A DNA stretch of 64,000 nucleotides from Paenibacillus cellulosilyticus (GCF_003182255.1 NZ_QGTQ01000029.1:1-64000), one strand, 5' to 3'; shown: positions 26,267 through 35,649, numbered from the stretch's first letter. Translations and numbers: made by a program. Notes: generated by a model from the sequence alone, not told the origin.

Positions 26267-26907
26267 CTATAACTTTCGAGTAACTGCTGCATGATTGGTT
26301 CGACCTTATTCATCCATTCGCCAGCCGGGTCTGCGATTAGCACCGACCAGCCCAGTGATTGTGCTTTCTCTAGATTGGCCGCCGAATCATCAATGAATAG
26401 AACAGGGCCATTTGCGGTGCCAATCGCGTCTACCGCATGCTGATAGATGCGAAGATCGGGTTTGAAGCATCCGGCACTGCTCGATACGGTCATACTCGTA
26501 AAGTGGTGCGCATGATCAGCAAGCTTCGGCGAGAGCCATTCTGTACGATGATTGCTTAGAATATGTAAATCTGCGAGCTGCTTCCATCGATCTAATCGTT
26601 CCAGCGATGGCAGCGGCACGAGGTTGTCCATAATCATTGCGCGCCCTTCTTCTTCGGTGAGCGTAATGCAGTATTGGTTCATCCACTGCCAGAACTGCGG
26701 CTCTTCAGCCGCGCCGGACCACAGATCATCGCGAATTTCGCGCTTATACCGCGAGCGAATATCGGCATAATCGACGCCAGTGCGATCCGCGAGCTGGGTC
26801 CAGAAGGTAGGGGTGAGATTGGATAGCAGCACGCCGCCGACATCCAGCACAAGCTGCACTTTTACCGGGAGCTTCGATGCTCCTTTATGATCATCATTGA
26901 ACATCAT
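26257..26907 (-). CDS. HAD-superfamily phosphatase (class IA)
   Basis: 216 aa. HAD motif I is LVLDVGGVLL (nucleophile Asp; the second Asp is Gly, as in the YihX-like subgroup), motif II HILSNHRTEW, motif III lysine in CFKPDLRIY, and motif IV LFIDDSAANL. The cap is of the small helical type (residues about 35-100). Likely a phosphatase of a small metabolite such as FMN or a sugar phosphate. RBS AGGAGAA at 9 nt. It may be co-transcribed into the lipoprotein gene, which starts 42 bp after it. Confidence 0.88.
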   Translation of the reverse strand: MMFNDDHKGASKLPVKVQLVLDVGGVLLSNLTPTFWTQLADRTGVDYADIRSRYKREIRDDLWSGAAEEPQFWQWMNQYCITLTEEEGRAMIMDNLVPLPSLERLDRWKQLADLHILSNHRTEWLSPKLADHAHHFTSMTVSSSAGCFKPDLRIYQHAVDAIGTANGPVLFIDDSAANLEKAQSLGWSVLIADPAGEWMNKVEPIMQQLLESYREE

Positions 26908-27005
26908 TGTTGGATTCTCCTAGCGTATGTAAATAGTTGGTTTCTGAATACGCGACCTATCATAACATGGTCGCGATAAACATTGAAGCTTTCGCATGCT
27001 TTCAT

Positions 27006-27034
27006 TTGTTTCTTGCGGGGACTCCTTATATAAT
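27006..27034 (+). promoter_or_regulatory. Promoter of the lactonase gene
   Basis: TTGTTT (27006-27011), 17-bp spacer, TATAAT (27029-27034), 52 bp before the start codon. Confidence 0.55.
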
Positions 27035-27085
27035 CAGGAGGATAAGGTTTAACTGGTGTTAAAGGGATTAGGAGGAGAATACATA

Positions 27086-28171
27086 ATGACGAATGAACAA
27101 TCCAGACTGCTCGTCTTCGCTGGCTCGTATGCTGAAGCGGATTCGAACGGTGTATACGTGCTTCAATTCGATGAAAGCTCCGAGCAGCTGACGCTGCTGC
27201 ACGGATACAACGGCTTGAAAAATCCGACGTTCTTGAACGTCGATGCAGCTAACAACCGCCTGTATGCAATCACGGAAGGCAAGAATGCAGACGGCAGCAA
27301 AAATGCTGAAGCTGCAGCTTACGCAATCGCACCTGCTGACGGCTCGCTGACGCAGCTGAATCGTGCATTTACGGTAAGTGCGCCAACTTGCCATATTCAA
27401 CGTGATGCCAACAGTGAATACATAGTAGTAGCAAGCTACCACGGCGGTATGGTTGGTCTCAGCGCGCTGACAGAAGACGGCCGAATCGGAGAGCCTCTCG
27501 ACGTGCAGCAGCACGAAGGAAGCAGCGTTCACCCTGAGCGTCAGGATCGTCCTCATCCGCACTCATCGATGTTTAGTCCAGACGGCAAGTTTTTGTATGT
27601 ACAGGACCTGGGACTTGACCGTATTCGTATTTACGCGATTGATCGCGACGCGAAGAAGCTCGTGCCGCAAGGCGAGACGGTTATTCACCCAGGCGGTGGT
27701 CCTCGTCATATCGCGTTCCATCCAACGGCTCCATATGCATACGTCATTAACGAGGTGGATTCGACGGTTACGGCATTCGATTATAACTCGGACAATGGTG
27801 CTCTGACTGAAATTCAGACGCTGTCGACACTGCCGCCAGAAGGGTTCGAAGGCGAGAATACGTGCGCAGAGATTACCGTGTCCAAAGACGGACGTTTCGT
27901 CTACGGTTCGAACCGCGGTCACGATAGCCTTGTTGTCTATGCGATCGATCAAGCAACGGGCAAGCTGACGACGATTCAATTTATTTCGGTTGAAGGCGGA
28001 CATCCGCGCCACTTCGCATTGACGCCAAGCGGCAACCATCTGCTTGCTGCCAACCGTGATACGAACAACATCGCGGTATTCCGCGTGAACCGTGACAGCG
28101 GTGAGCTGACGTTTACGGGCAACAGCTTGACGGTATCGCAGCCCGTGTGTGTCCTTCCAACTTATTATTAA
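27086..28171 (+). CDS. pgl: Lactonase family protein (6-phosphogluconolactonase-type beta-propeller)
   Basis: 361 aa from ATG 27086 with AGGAGGAG 8 nt upstream; a longer in-frame start has no ribosome site. It is a seven-bladed propeller of the Pgl/YkgB family (PF10282): repeated blades with GGGPRHIAFHP, VSKDGRFVYGSNRGHDSL and EGGHPRHFALTPSG. These hydrolyse 6-phosphogluconolactone in the oxidative pentose phosphate route, although some members act on other lactones. No signal peptide, hence cytosolic. Single gene with its own promoter and terminator. Confidence 0.88.
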   Translation: MTNEQSRLLVFAGSYAEADSNGVYVLQFDESSEQLTLLHGYNGLKNPTFLNVDAANNRLYAITEGKNADGSKNAEAAAYAIAPADGSLTQLNRAFTVSAPTCHIQRDANSEYIVVASYHGGMVGLSALTEDGRIGEPLDVQQHEGSSVHPERQDRPHPHSSMFSPDGKFLYVQDLGLDRIRIYAIDRDAKKLVPQGETVIHPGGGPRHIAFHPTAPYAYVINEVDSTVTAFDYNSDNGALTEIQTLSTLPPEGFEGENTCAEITVSKDGRFVYGSNRGHDSLVVYAIDQATGKLTTIQFISVEGGHPRHFALTPSGNHLLAANRDTNNIAVFRVNRDSGELTFTGNSLTVSQPVCVLPTYY

Positions 28172-28206
28172 AATTTGAAGCGGGCGAAGCTCGTCCACAA
28201 AACAAG

Positions 28207-28255
28207 AGGGGTTGTCTCCTGCGGTTACTTCAACCGCAAGGGACAGCCCCTTTTT
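28207..28255 (+). terminator. Terminator after the lactonase gene
   Basis: Nested stem GGGGTTGTC..GACAGCCCC with inner TGCGGTT/AACCGCA, then T5. Confidence 0.8.
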
Positions 28256-28263
28256 GTTACCGA

Positions 28264-28803
28264 CTATTTGACGCGGCGGAAACCTTCCTCGGCCAAATAC
28301 TCGATCGATTCTGCTTCCGTCTCGAACGCACAGTCTAACGCATCTAATGCCCAGATGTACCATAGCTCTGCGTCGTCTTCGTAACGAAGAACGAGCGTGT
28401 TGCCTTTCTTATCCTGCCATAGCTGCTGCAAGGAATCCGGCGCATCCAGTTCAGCTGGAACCTCCGTTTCCTGCGGCTTCTTAGGCGGCTTCGGCGTGAT
28501 CGCAAGTGCTTCTGGCGAGTCCGTCAGTTCGCTCAGCGATGCAATCGACTGCGAGAGCAGCGTGTGGAGCTCTTCTGCGTCGAGGTCGCGAATATTCACG
28601 AGACCTTTGGCATCTTTGCGTGGATCATTCAACAGTCCGGCGTAGACGTAACCATTGCCGTTCGGATGAAGGTGGTACACAAGATTTTTGCGCTCATAGA
28701 CGCTATCTTCGAATTGAAAATTAATGCGGCCTAGCGATACATCCTTGCGCTGCAGCTGTGAGAACGATTCAATGATCGACAGCTTTTGTTCAAAAGTAAG
28801 CAT
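28264..28803 (-). CDS. Conserved hypothetical cytoplasmic protein
   Basis: 179 aa, acidic, no signal or membrane segment. Residues 1-85 form one alpha/beta region (FEQKLSIIESF, VYERKNLVYHLHPNGNGYVY). A Pro/Lys/Glu-rich linker (KPPKKPQETEVPAEL, about 104-120) leads to a small C-terminal domain (NTLVLRYEDDAELWYIWALD). I do not recognise a named family; the two-lobed layout suggests a housekeeping protein of Paenibacillaceae. Start ATG 28803 with CGGAGGAACC just upstream. Confidence 0.7.
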   Translation of the reverse strand: MLTFEQKLSIIESFSQLQRKDVSLGRINFQFEDSVYERKNLVYHLHPNGNGYVYAGLLNDPRKDAKGLVNIRDLDAEELHTLLSQSIASLSELTDSPEALAITPKPPKKPQETEVPAELDAPDSLQQLWQDKKGNTLVLRYEDDAELWYIWALDALDCAFETEAESIEYLAEEGFRRVK

Positions 28804-29011
28804 GGGGTTCCTCCGGCATTCGGGTAGTATAATTTGCCTGTCATTATAGCACAGCAGCCTTCAGATGACCAATGATCTCGAAGCAGTTCTTGAAGCATGC
28901 TCGGCTTCGAATCTTGCTCCAGATCCAGCTATCGAACTCACAGCTTACAAATCCACCTGAATATGCTAGGATGAGAAGAAATCGTGCAGATCAAGCAAGG
29001 GGCGAGGACGA

Positions 29012-29476
29012 ATGGCAGCACATGCAGATAAAGAACAAATGCCGATTATTATGCTCGTGGATGGCGACTGTGCCTTATGTCATGGGATGACCAAGTTCGC
29101 GGTTAGCCGAGATAAGCATCAGCGATTCCGAATTGCAGCCCTGCAATCAGAGATCGGCAGCAAGCTGTTGATGCAGGCGGGACTGGAGCCTCACAAGCTG
29201 GATTCGCTCGTCGTGCTTGAACGAGGACGAGCATACGTCAAATCAAGCGCAGCATTGCGCGTATTTCGCCGACTTGGCGGAATGTGGCCGCTGCTATATG
29301 CGACAATTGTGCTGCCCGGACCTATTCGTGACTACGGGTACACGTGGATCGCGCGAATCCGCTATCGAATGTTTGGTCATGCTGACATTTGTATGCTGCC
29401 GTCAACAGCTGGTCGACAGCGCTTCATTGATGATAGCGAACCGCTCAGCAATCTAATCGATGTGAGAAGCAAGTAA
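29012..29476 (+). CDS. DUF393 (DCC/YuxK) thiol-disulfide oxidoreductase-like protein
   Basis: 154 aa. The family signature VDGDCALCHG near the N-terminus gives the DxxCxxC site, then RIAALQS, DSLVVLERGRAYVKSSAALRVFRRLGG and a C-terminal RYRMFG. DUF393 proteins are thioredoxin-fold-like with a likely redox CxxC (here Cys-Ala-Leu-Cys). The N-terminal 12 residues are variable. Start ATG 29012 with GGGGCGAGG upstream. The phosphoesterase gene follows at 71 bp in the same direction. Confidence 0.87.
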   Translation: MAAHADKEQMPIIMLVDGDCALCHGMTKFAVSRDKHQRFRIAALQSEIGSKLLMQAGLEPHKLDSLVVLERGRAYVKSSAALRVFRRLGGMWPLLYATIVLPGPIRDYGYTWIARIRYRMFGHADICMLPSTAGRQRFIDDSEPLSNLIDVRSK

Positions 29477-29547
29477 TTTGCTCTAGTTGCTGCTTAAGCC
29501 ACCTTCCGGTGTGTTAATGAAGAAGAAGAAGGAAGGAGGAGACACCC

Positions 29548-30339
29548 ATGGAAAGTATCTGGCTCATCATCGTGCTCATTGCAGCAGGAGCGGCGTTGTG
29601 CGCATACGGTTTTTTAATCGTACCTACGCAGTGGCTCAAGCTGGAGCATGTTCAAGTTCGTTCTGCAGGGCTAGGAATCAGGGTGCTCCAGATTAGTGAT
29701 GTGCATGTGGAATTTACGCGAATTTCACCCCGCAGGCTAAGCCGGGTTATCGCGCAGCAGCAACCGGATTATATTTGTGTAACCGGTGATTTCACACAGA
29801 AGGCGAAGCATCTGCCGAAGGTTAAGCGATATGCAGAAGCGATTGGAGCGTTCGGCATTCCAGTCTTTGCAGTGCTCGGCAACCATGACTATCGGTTAGC
29901 GGATTCGGATCGAATGACGCTCATTTCTATTTTGCAAAAGGCGGGATTTACTGTTCTGCTTAATGAATCGGTGTTCGTGGACGGCAAGTTCCAAATCGTT
30001 GGCATCGATGATTTTGGATCTAGGAAAAGTGATCCTGCGCTGGCGTTCGCCCAGGTAGATCCTGATAAGCCCGCGCTCGTCATCACGCACGATCCTAATA
30101 TTGTGCTGTATGTTCAGCAAGAGTACCGCTACCTGATGTCGGGGCATTTTCACGGAATGCAGTTCCATGTCCCGCCGCTGTTCCGTTTTATTAACAAAGG
30201 TCCGTTGGCAGCGATAGGCATATACAAAGGACTGCATCGATTCAAAGGCCGTCCGTTCTACATATCTAGAGGAATGGGGCAGACATCCCCGAATGCAAGA
30301 TTTCTCGTATGCTGTGAAGTGACGATGCACGAGTTGTAA
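29548..30339 (+). CDS. Membrane-anchored metallophosphoesterase (YkuE/YaeI-like)
   Basis: 263 aa. The N-terminal hydrophobic segment (residues 4-27) is an uncleaved anchor. The calcineurin-like domain contains ISDVHVE, VTGDFTQKAK, LGNHDYR, VITHDPN and SGHFHGMQ, a complete set of dimetal ligands. Relatives hydrolyse UDP-diacylglucosamine-like lipids or other phosphodiesters at the membrane face. Start ATG 29548 with AAGGAGGAG at 8 nt. Confidence 0.88.
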   Translation: MESIWLIIVLIAAGAALCAYGFLIVPTQWLKLEHVQVRSAGLGIRVLQISDVHVEFTRISPRRLSRVIAQQQPDYICVTGDFTQKAKHLPKVKRYAEAIGAFGIPVFAVLGNHDYRLADSDRMTLISILQKAGFTVLLNESVFVDGKFQIVGIDDFGSRKSDPALAFAQVDPDKPALVITHDPNIVLYVQQEYRYLMSGHFHGMQFHVPPLFRFINKGPLAAIGIYKGLHRFKGRPFYISRGMGQTSPNARFLVCCEVTMHEL

Positions 30340-30343
30340 AGTA

Positions 30344-30370
30344 ACTCCATCCTTATCCGATGGATGGAGT
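30344..30370. terminator. Weak stem-loop between convergent genes
   Basis: ACTCCATCC/GGATGGAGT, 9 bp, with a 9-nt loop. No T-tract on either strand, so its role is uncertain. Confidence 0.35.
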
Positions 30371-31123
30371 CTCTGCGGCAAGTTCGGCAATACGGCGGTT
30401 GACATCTGTTGAATAAACGCCACCATGGTAGCAAATCACTTGGTCGATCGCATAGTCTGCGAATCGCTCCAGCGAGCGAACAGCTTGCCCATAATCGACG
30501 CATGTCTGAGGGAGAGAAGGTCGAAGCTCGCCATCCACAATCATTAACGCATCGGCTGCAATAAGCGTCCGAGTTGGTTCATGGTATAAGCTAATATGAC
30601 CGGGCGTATGGCCGGGTGTTTCGATGACGATAATACCGCCGCAGATTGGCAGCCGCTGCCCGTCTGTAATCGTCCGATCGACTGGTGCGCTCGGCGGCGA
30701 TAGCAGCAGTGCTTTGAATCTATTCTTAAACGCCTCAGGTGTACCTGGCGGCAATACCGCATCCATCTTCGCAAGCGCCTCATCCGTCACTTTAATAAGC
30801 CGCTTCTCGCCCTGAATATAGGGCACCTCGAAGGGATGGGCCAGCACCTCAACAGGCCGATCGGCCTTCACATGATCCAGCAGCGCTGGAAGTCCTCCAA
30901 TATGATCGATATCTTGATGAGTTATGATGACTTGTGCGATCTGTGCACGATCCACACCTGCATCCGCGATTCCTTGCTGTAGATCAACCAATCTCCCCGG
31001 ATATCCCGTATCAATTAATACCGCTTCTGTTCCATCCGTAAGGAGTACAGGATATACCGTGTCCGGTTTCCCCATCGCCGAGTTCGTGACAGCCACCAAA
31101 TGAACACCATTCGTTACGCGCAT
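30353..31123 (-). CDS. MBL-fold metallo-hydrolase
   Basis: 256 aa. Metal ligands: ITHQDIDHIGGL (HxxxDH variant with Gln in place of Ala/Ser), ETPGHTPGHIS (His), IAADAL (Asp) and CYHGG (His). The fold is that of YcbL/lactonase-type hydrolases acting on small esters, lactones or thioesters. Start ATG 31123 (MRVTNGVHLV) with AGGAGG at 7 nt. It has its own exact-consensus promoter (31229-31257), which suggests strong expression when not repressed. Confidence 0.86.
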   Translation of the reverse strand: MRVTNGVHLVAVTNSAMGKPDTVYPVLLTDGTEAVLIDTGYPGRLVDLQQGIADAGVDRAQIAQVIITHQDIDHIGGLPALLDHVKADRPVEVLAHPFEVPYIQGEKRLIKVTDEALAKMDAVLPPGTPEAFKNRFKALLLSPPSAPVDRTITDGQRLPICGGIIVIETPGHTPGHISLYHEPTRTLIAADALMIVDGELRPSLPQTCVDYGQAVRSLERFADYAIDQVICYHGGVYSTDVNRRIAELAAETPSIG

Positions 31124-31228
31124 CTACTGAATCCTCCTATATCGAGCCATCGCAAGAGAAGCTTACGCTCATCAGGCGTGTACCTATCTTATCGGGGAAG
31201 AAGGATTATGTAAATAGATAAATATATT

Positions 31229-31257
31229 ATTATATCACAAAAATAAATATTTGTCAA
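31229..31257 (-). promoter_or_regulatory. Exact-consensus sigma-A promoter (TTGACA-17-TATAAT)
   Basis: On the - strand TTGACA (31257-31252), 17 bp, TATAAT (31234-31229), about 100 bp upstream of the MBL hydrolase start. The spacer contains ACAAATA-TTT-ATTTTTGT, an imperfect inverted repeat that could be an operator. Confidence 0.8.
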
Positions 31258-31401
31258 CATACAATAAATGGTCGTTTTTGTTTGATCATCGTTAGTGCCT
31301 AGCTCCTCGATTCGTCTTGAAATATGATAAGGTTAGTAATGAAGATATGAAGATACCTAGCACTTTATCCATTATTCAATCCCTAGGAGGTCTCCTCAAC
31401 G

Positions 31402-32841
31402 ATGACAGCAGTAATTCGTTTGCCCCGTGCAACGCCAGAGCAGACAGGAATTCCGAGCCAAGCCATATCTGCCTTTCTCGATCAATTGAAGCGCGATGCG
31501 CTGGAGATTCACGGCTTTATGGTCATCCGCAACGGAAGCGTGGCAGCCGAGGGCTGGTGGGAGCCGTATTCGGCAGAGCTTCCTCATCTCATTTTCTCCA
31601 TTACGAAGAGCTTTACCGCGACAGCAGTTGGATTTGCCGTTCAAGAGGGATTGCTGAACGTTCATGATAAAGTCGTATCCTATTTCCCGGACGAGCTGCC
31701 GGCACAACCATCCGACCACTTGCTGGCAATGACGATTCACGATCTGCTAGCGATGGCGACTGGACAGACAGGCGATCCGACAGAAGAGTCGATCTCGCAA
31801 GGTGGGGATTGGGTTCGGACGTTCTTCGAAGCGCCGATTCCATATGCGCCTGGTACTCATTTTGCCTATAACAGCGGGGCTTCTCATATTCTCGGCGTCA
31901 TCGTTGAGCGTGTGAGCGGACAGTCGCTGCAAGCGTTCCTTGCACCGCGTCTGCTGGAACCGCTCGGCATCGAAGTGGCGGAGTGGCAGAAGCTTCCTGG
32001 CGGTCACCCGGCAGGCGGATTCGGTTTGTGCATCACACTGGAGGATGTGGCGAAGCTGGGTCTGTTGTATCTGCAGCGCGGCGTATGGAACGGTCAGCGA
32101 CTGCTGGACGAAAGCTGGATCGATGCTTCATCGGCACTACAGGTAAGTAATGGCACGGAGCCGGATAACGATTGGGCTGCAGGTTATGGGTATCAGCTGT
32201 GGCGGTGCCGGTTTGATGCGTATCGATTCGCGGGACTCTTTTGTCAAAAATGCATCATCATCCCGTCGCACAACATGCTCGTTGTGTTGAACTCGGCGGA
32301 TTGGGACGAGCCGAAGGCGCTGAATGCGGTATGGGAGCATTTGCTGCCGGCGGTCAGCGAGCAATCGCTGCCGGCGAATGTAGAAGCACATCAACAACTG
32401 CTGGATCGAATCGCAGCGCTGACGCTCAGCGTTCGTCTGGGAGAAACGGGAGAGAAACAGCATTTCTTCAACTATGGTACGACCTATCGGCTTGAATCGA
32501 ATCTCGCAGGCTGGGAGTCGATTCAATTAGAGGAGCAGAACGATCGAATCGTAATTACGGTCACGGGTCAAGATGGCGAGAAGCAATTTGCATATGGCGT
32601 AGATCAGTGGGTGTACGCAGGGGAACGGTTGAAGTCGACAGCGGGCAGGGCGCTGTGGAACTCGGAGGGTGAGCTCAAGCTGGTTCAGCACGAGGTGTGG
32701 ACACCGTTCAGCCGGACGGTGACGATTCGCGAAGCGGAGGAAGGAATGACGCTGCATATTCGCCGCAATGTATCATGGCCGCTCTTCGGATGGAAAGACG
32801 AGAATGACACTGTGCTGGGCACGCCGGCATCCTCGCGATAA
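31402..32841 (+). CDS. Serine hydrolase, beta-lactamase family, with C-terminal extension
   Basis: 479 aa. SxxK motif SITK (Ser66, Lys69), YNS in FAYNSGASH, then a catalytic domain to about residue 335. A further roughly 140-residue C-terminal beta-rich domain follows. No signal peptide. It belongs to the same broad family as the gene at 9265 but is longer. The third motif is not a clear KTG/HxG: GYQLWRCRFDAYRFAGLFCQ lies where HGG is found in the relative. Esterase or peptidase activity is likely. RBS AGGAGG at about 10 nt from ATG 31402. Confidence 0.82.
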   Translation: MTAVIRLPRATPEQTGIPSQAISAFLDQLKRDALEIHGFMVIRNGSVAAEGWWEPYSAELPHLIFSITKSFTATAVGFAVQEGLLNVHDKVVSYFPDELPAQPSDHLLAMTIHDLLAMATGQTGDPTEESISQGGDWVRTFFEAPIPYAPGTHFAYNSGASHILGVIVERVSGQSLQAFLAPRLLEPLGIEVAEWQKLPGGHPAGGFGLCITLEDVAKLGLLYLQRGVWNGQRLLDESWIDASSALQVSNGTEPDNDWAAGYGYQLWRCRFDAYRFAGLFCQKCIIIPSHNMLVVLNSADWDEPKALNAVWEHLLPAVSEQSLPANVEAHQQLLDRIAALTLSVRLGETGEKQHFFNYGTTYRLESNLAGWESIQLEEQNDRIVITVTGQDGEKQFAYGVDQWVYAGERLKSTAGRALWNSEGELKLVQHEVWTPFSRTVTIREAEEGMTLHIRRNVSWPLFGWKDENDTVLGTPASSR

Positions 32842-32939
32842 GAGTCCCTCTTGCTCCCCAGCAGCGCAGTGGAAGATTGCGTATAATAGGATACTGAGCG
32901 AACCAAGATTTTCAAGATGAATGAAGAGGTGTTGCTGTA

Positions 32940-33989
32940 ATGATGAAATCGTATGCATCTACACTAGATAGAGCCTACATCCTGGACATGCTGGATCAGC
33001 TGCTGCGAACGCCAAGTCCAAGTGGATTCTGTATGGCGATTATGGAGCTCGTTAGTAGGGAGGTCACCAAGCTCGGCTATACGATGCAGCGATCACCCAA
33101 AGGGAACGGCATTATCGTCATTCCAGGCGCAAACGACTCGAATGCGATCGCGCTCACGGCGCATGTTGATACGCTTGGCGCGATGGTCCGTTCAATCAAA
33201 TCCGATGGAACCGTGCGCTTCACGCCAATTGGCGGCTATGCGATGCAAACGGTGGAGGGCGAATACTGTCTGATCCATACGCGAGATGGACGGCAATATG
33301 AGGGAACTGTTCTCTCAACGAAGCCTTCTGTCCATGTTTATTCGGATGCGCGTGACTGGAAACGCGATGAAGCGAATATGCAGATTCGGATCGACGAGCT
33401 TGTTGATTCGAAAGAAGATACCGAGAGTCTAGGAATTGCACCGGGTGATTTCATTTCTTGGGACCCACGTGTGCGGATGCGGCCGAATGGTTGGATCAAG
33501 TCACGTCATTTGGACGATAAGGCCAGTATTGCAGCATTGTTTGGTCTTCTAGAATGGCTGAAGCGGGAAGGTCGTACACCATCTCGTACGGTGCATATCA
33601 TTATTTCAACCTATGAAGAGGTTGGACACGGCAGCGCCTATGTGTCTCCCGATATCACCGAGATGATTGCAGTTGATATGGGAGCTATCGGCGATGATTT
33701 GAGCACGACCGAGCGGGACGTATCCATTTGTGCCAAAGATTCGTCAGGACCGTATGATTACGGCATGACGTCGAAGTTGATTGAATTAGCGAAGCGGGAA
33801 GGCATGCCATACGCTGTTGATATTTATCCGTTCTATGGCTCGGATGCTTCAGCGGCGCTGCGAGGCGGCAGCAATATTCGGGCAGCGCTCATTGGTCCCG
33901 GCGTACATGCATCACACGGGATGGAACGAACACATGCCGAAGCGATTGTGAATACAGCAGCGCTGCTGCTTGCTTATATTTTGGAATAA
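32940..33989 (+). CDS. M42 family metallopeptidase (glutamyl aminopeptidase/FrvX type)
   Basis: 349 aa. Dinuclear site ligands are seen: ALTAHVDTLG (His, Asp), SRHLDDKAS (Asp, the bridging ligand), STYEEVGHG (catalytic Glu-Glu) and VDMGA (Asp); the final His is in PGVHASHGMERTH. This is the TET-forming M42 aminopeptidase fold, with a small PDZ-like dimerisation domain near 75-170. It trims N-terminal residues from cytosolic peptides. It lies 28 bp before an M24 peptidase, which suggests a peptide-recycling operon. RBS AAGAGGTG. Confidence 0.9.
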   Translation: MMKSYASTLDRAYILDMLDQLLRTPSPSGFCMAIMELVSREVTKLGYTMQRSPKGNGIIVIPGANDSNAIALTAHVDTLGAMVRSIKSDGTVRFTPIGGYAMQTVEGEYCLIHTRDGRQYEGTVLSTKPSVHVYSDARDWKRDEANMQIRIDELVDSKEDTESLGIAPGDFISWDPRVRMRPNGWIKSRHLDDKASIAALFGLLEWLKREGRTPSRTVHIIISTYEEVGHGSAYVSPDITEMIAVDMGAIGDDLSTTERDVSICAKDSSGPYDYGMTSKLIELAKREGMPYAVDIYPFYGSDASAALRGGSNIRAALIGPGVHASHGMERTHAEAIVNTAALLLAYILE

Positions 33990-34016
33990 ACGAAGAGAAG
34001 GTTAGGTGATCTTGCA

Positions 34017-35111
34017 ATGAATGAACGGCTGCGCCAGTTAACGACACATTTGACGAATCAATCGCTCCATGCAGCAATCATTACGAACCCGAAGCATGTC
34101 TATTACTTAAGCGGCTTCCGCAGCGATCCGCATGAGCGGCTGCTTGCGCTTATCGTTACAGCAGACGGAGGCTCGAAGCTGTTAGTGCCACAGCTGGATC
34201 GGGCAGGGGCGGAAGCATCCGCCTCGGTTGATGTTATTGAATCTCATCGAGACACAGACGATGCCTACGCCATTCTAGCAGGCATGCTGGGCAAGGATAG
34301 CGGGGGCCAACTTGCAATCGAGAAGGAACGAGTGACTGTATCGCAGTACGAACGGATGAGATCTGTGCTGCCGCAGTCATCCCTGCTTGGAATTGACGAT
34401 GCGTTGCTTGCTATGCGAGCTGTAAAAACAGCTGACGAGGTTGCACGCATCAAGCGGGCTGTCCAATTGATTGAACAGGTGCTGCGGGACACCCTGCCGC
34501 TAGTTAAGCCAGGTGTAACCGAGCTTGAGCTTGCCGCTGACATTGATTTCCGGATGCGCAAGGTTGGTGCTGAAGGTCCATCATTTGATACGACGGTATT
34601 GGCTGGCGCTAACTCCGCGCTGCCCCATGGTACGCCGGGCAATCGCAAGATTGCCGAGGGTGAGCTTCTATTGTTCGATATGGGCGTGTACGCGGATGGT
34701 TATGTTTCAGACATAACGCGAACCTTTGCAGTTGGTGATGTGTCTGATGAGCTGAAGCGAATCTATGCATCCGTATTGAAGGCCAATGAGTTGGGCATCC
34801 AAGCGCTGAAGCCTGGTGTCCCGATGATGGAAGCAGACCTTGCAGCTAGACGCCATATTGAAGCTTCCGGCTATGGAGATCGGTTCACACATCGACTTGG
34901 TCACGGCATTGGGCTGGACATTCATGAATATCCTTCGCTGCATGGTGCGAACGCGGAGCTCCTTCGTGAAGGTATGGTTGTAACGGTGGAGCCCGGAATT
35001 TATGTCCCTGGCTTAGGCGGGGTGCGAATTGAAGATGATGTGCTGCTAACGAGCGGCGGTTCGGAGACACTGACGACGTTCCCTAAGCTGCTTACGATTA
35101 TCGGGGTATAG
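34017..35111 (+). CDS. M24 family Xaa-Pro peptidase
   Basis: 364 aa. The creatinase-like N-terminal domain (1-125) is followed by the pita-bread domain with ligands LLFDMGVYADGYVSDITRTF (two Asp), HRLGHGIGLDIHE (His), TVEPGIY (Glu) and VRIEDD (Glu). It cleaves X-Pro dipeptides or N-terminal residues before proline. With the M42 peptidase it would finish degradation of short peptides. RBS AAGGTTAGG, ATG 34017. The terminator lies just after the stop. Confidence 0.9.
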   Translation: MNERLRQLTTHLTNQSLHAAIITNPKHVYYLSGFRSDPHERLLALIVTADGGSKLLVPQLDRAGAEASASVDVIESHRDTDDAYAILAGMLGKDSGGQLAIEKERVTVSQYERMRSVLPQSSLLGIDDALLAMRAVKTADEVARIKRAVQLIEQVLRDTLPLVKPGVTELELAADIDFRMRKVGAEGPSFDTTVLAGANSALPHGTPGNRKIAEGELLLFDMGVYADGYVSDITRTFAVGDVSDELKRIYASVLKANELGIQALKPGVPMMEADLAARRHIEASGYGDRFTHRLGHGIGLDIHEYPSLHGANAELLREGMVVTVEPGIYVPGLGGVRIEDDVLLTSGGSETLTTFPKLLTIIGV

Positions 35112-35126
35112 TTGTGAATAGGAATA

Positions 35127-35168
35127 AGCCGTCTGAAGTAGAGGAAACCCTGCTTCAGATGGCTTTTT
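35127..35168 (+). terminator. Terminator of the M42-M24 operon
   Basis: AGCCGTCTGAAGTAG pairs with TGCTTCAGATGGCT, then T6. Confidence 0.85.
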
Positions 35169-35265
35169 TATCGTCATAGGATATAAATATTGAACATATC
35201 ATAAATATAGTTGGTTAAACAATGCGAGTTTGTTTGATTTTGGTGAATTTTATATGAATTTAATG

Positions 35266-35295
35266 TTGGATCTTGTGGGAAAAATTGATTATACT
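35266..35295 (+). promoter_or_regulatory. Candidate promoter of the small membrane protein gene
   Basis: TTGGAT (35266-35271), 18-bp spacer, TATACT (35290-35295), 50 bp before ATG 35345. Confidence 0.45.
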
Positions 35296-35344
35296 AGACA
35301 AGGTAATTATTTACATGAATATCTGTAGGAGGAATAATTAACAC

Positions 35345-35641
35345 ATGCAAACGGAACAAGGCGCACATTTCCAACCTGTGCCAAATCACAATTATCAACC
35401 GCAAGGTCCGAAAGTAGCGGAGGTCGTCTCCGTTAAGGAATGGCTCGTTTCCAGCCTTATCATGCTAATTCCGATCGTGAATATTATTATGATGTTTGTT
35501 TGGGCCTTTGGGGGCAATGCGAATCCGAATAAGGCCAATTACTTTAAAGCAGCACTTCTGATGGCATTAATCGTACTGGTTCTATATGTAGTCATTATTG
35601 TGGTTATTGTCGGTGCAATTGCATCAACATCATTTAGTTAA
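35345..35641 (+). CDS. Small two-segment membrane protein, unknown function
   Basis: 98 aa. A polar Gln/Pro/Asn-rich N-terminus (1-27) precedes VKEWLVSSLIMLIPIVNIIM (segment 1), the conserved FVWAFGGNANPNKANYFKA loop and a second segment (68-92). Proteins with this WAFGGNxNPxKxNY loop are common in Firmicutes but uncharacterised to my knowledge. RBS TAGGAGGA, ATG 35345; its own promoter and terminator. Confidence 0.8.
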   Translation: MQTEQGAHFQPVPNHNYQPQGPKVAEVVSVKEWLVSSLIMLIPIVNIIMMFVWAFGGNANPNKANYFKAALLMALIVLVLYVVIIVVIVGAIASTSFS

Positions 35642-35649
35642 TTTGTTCG

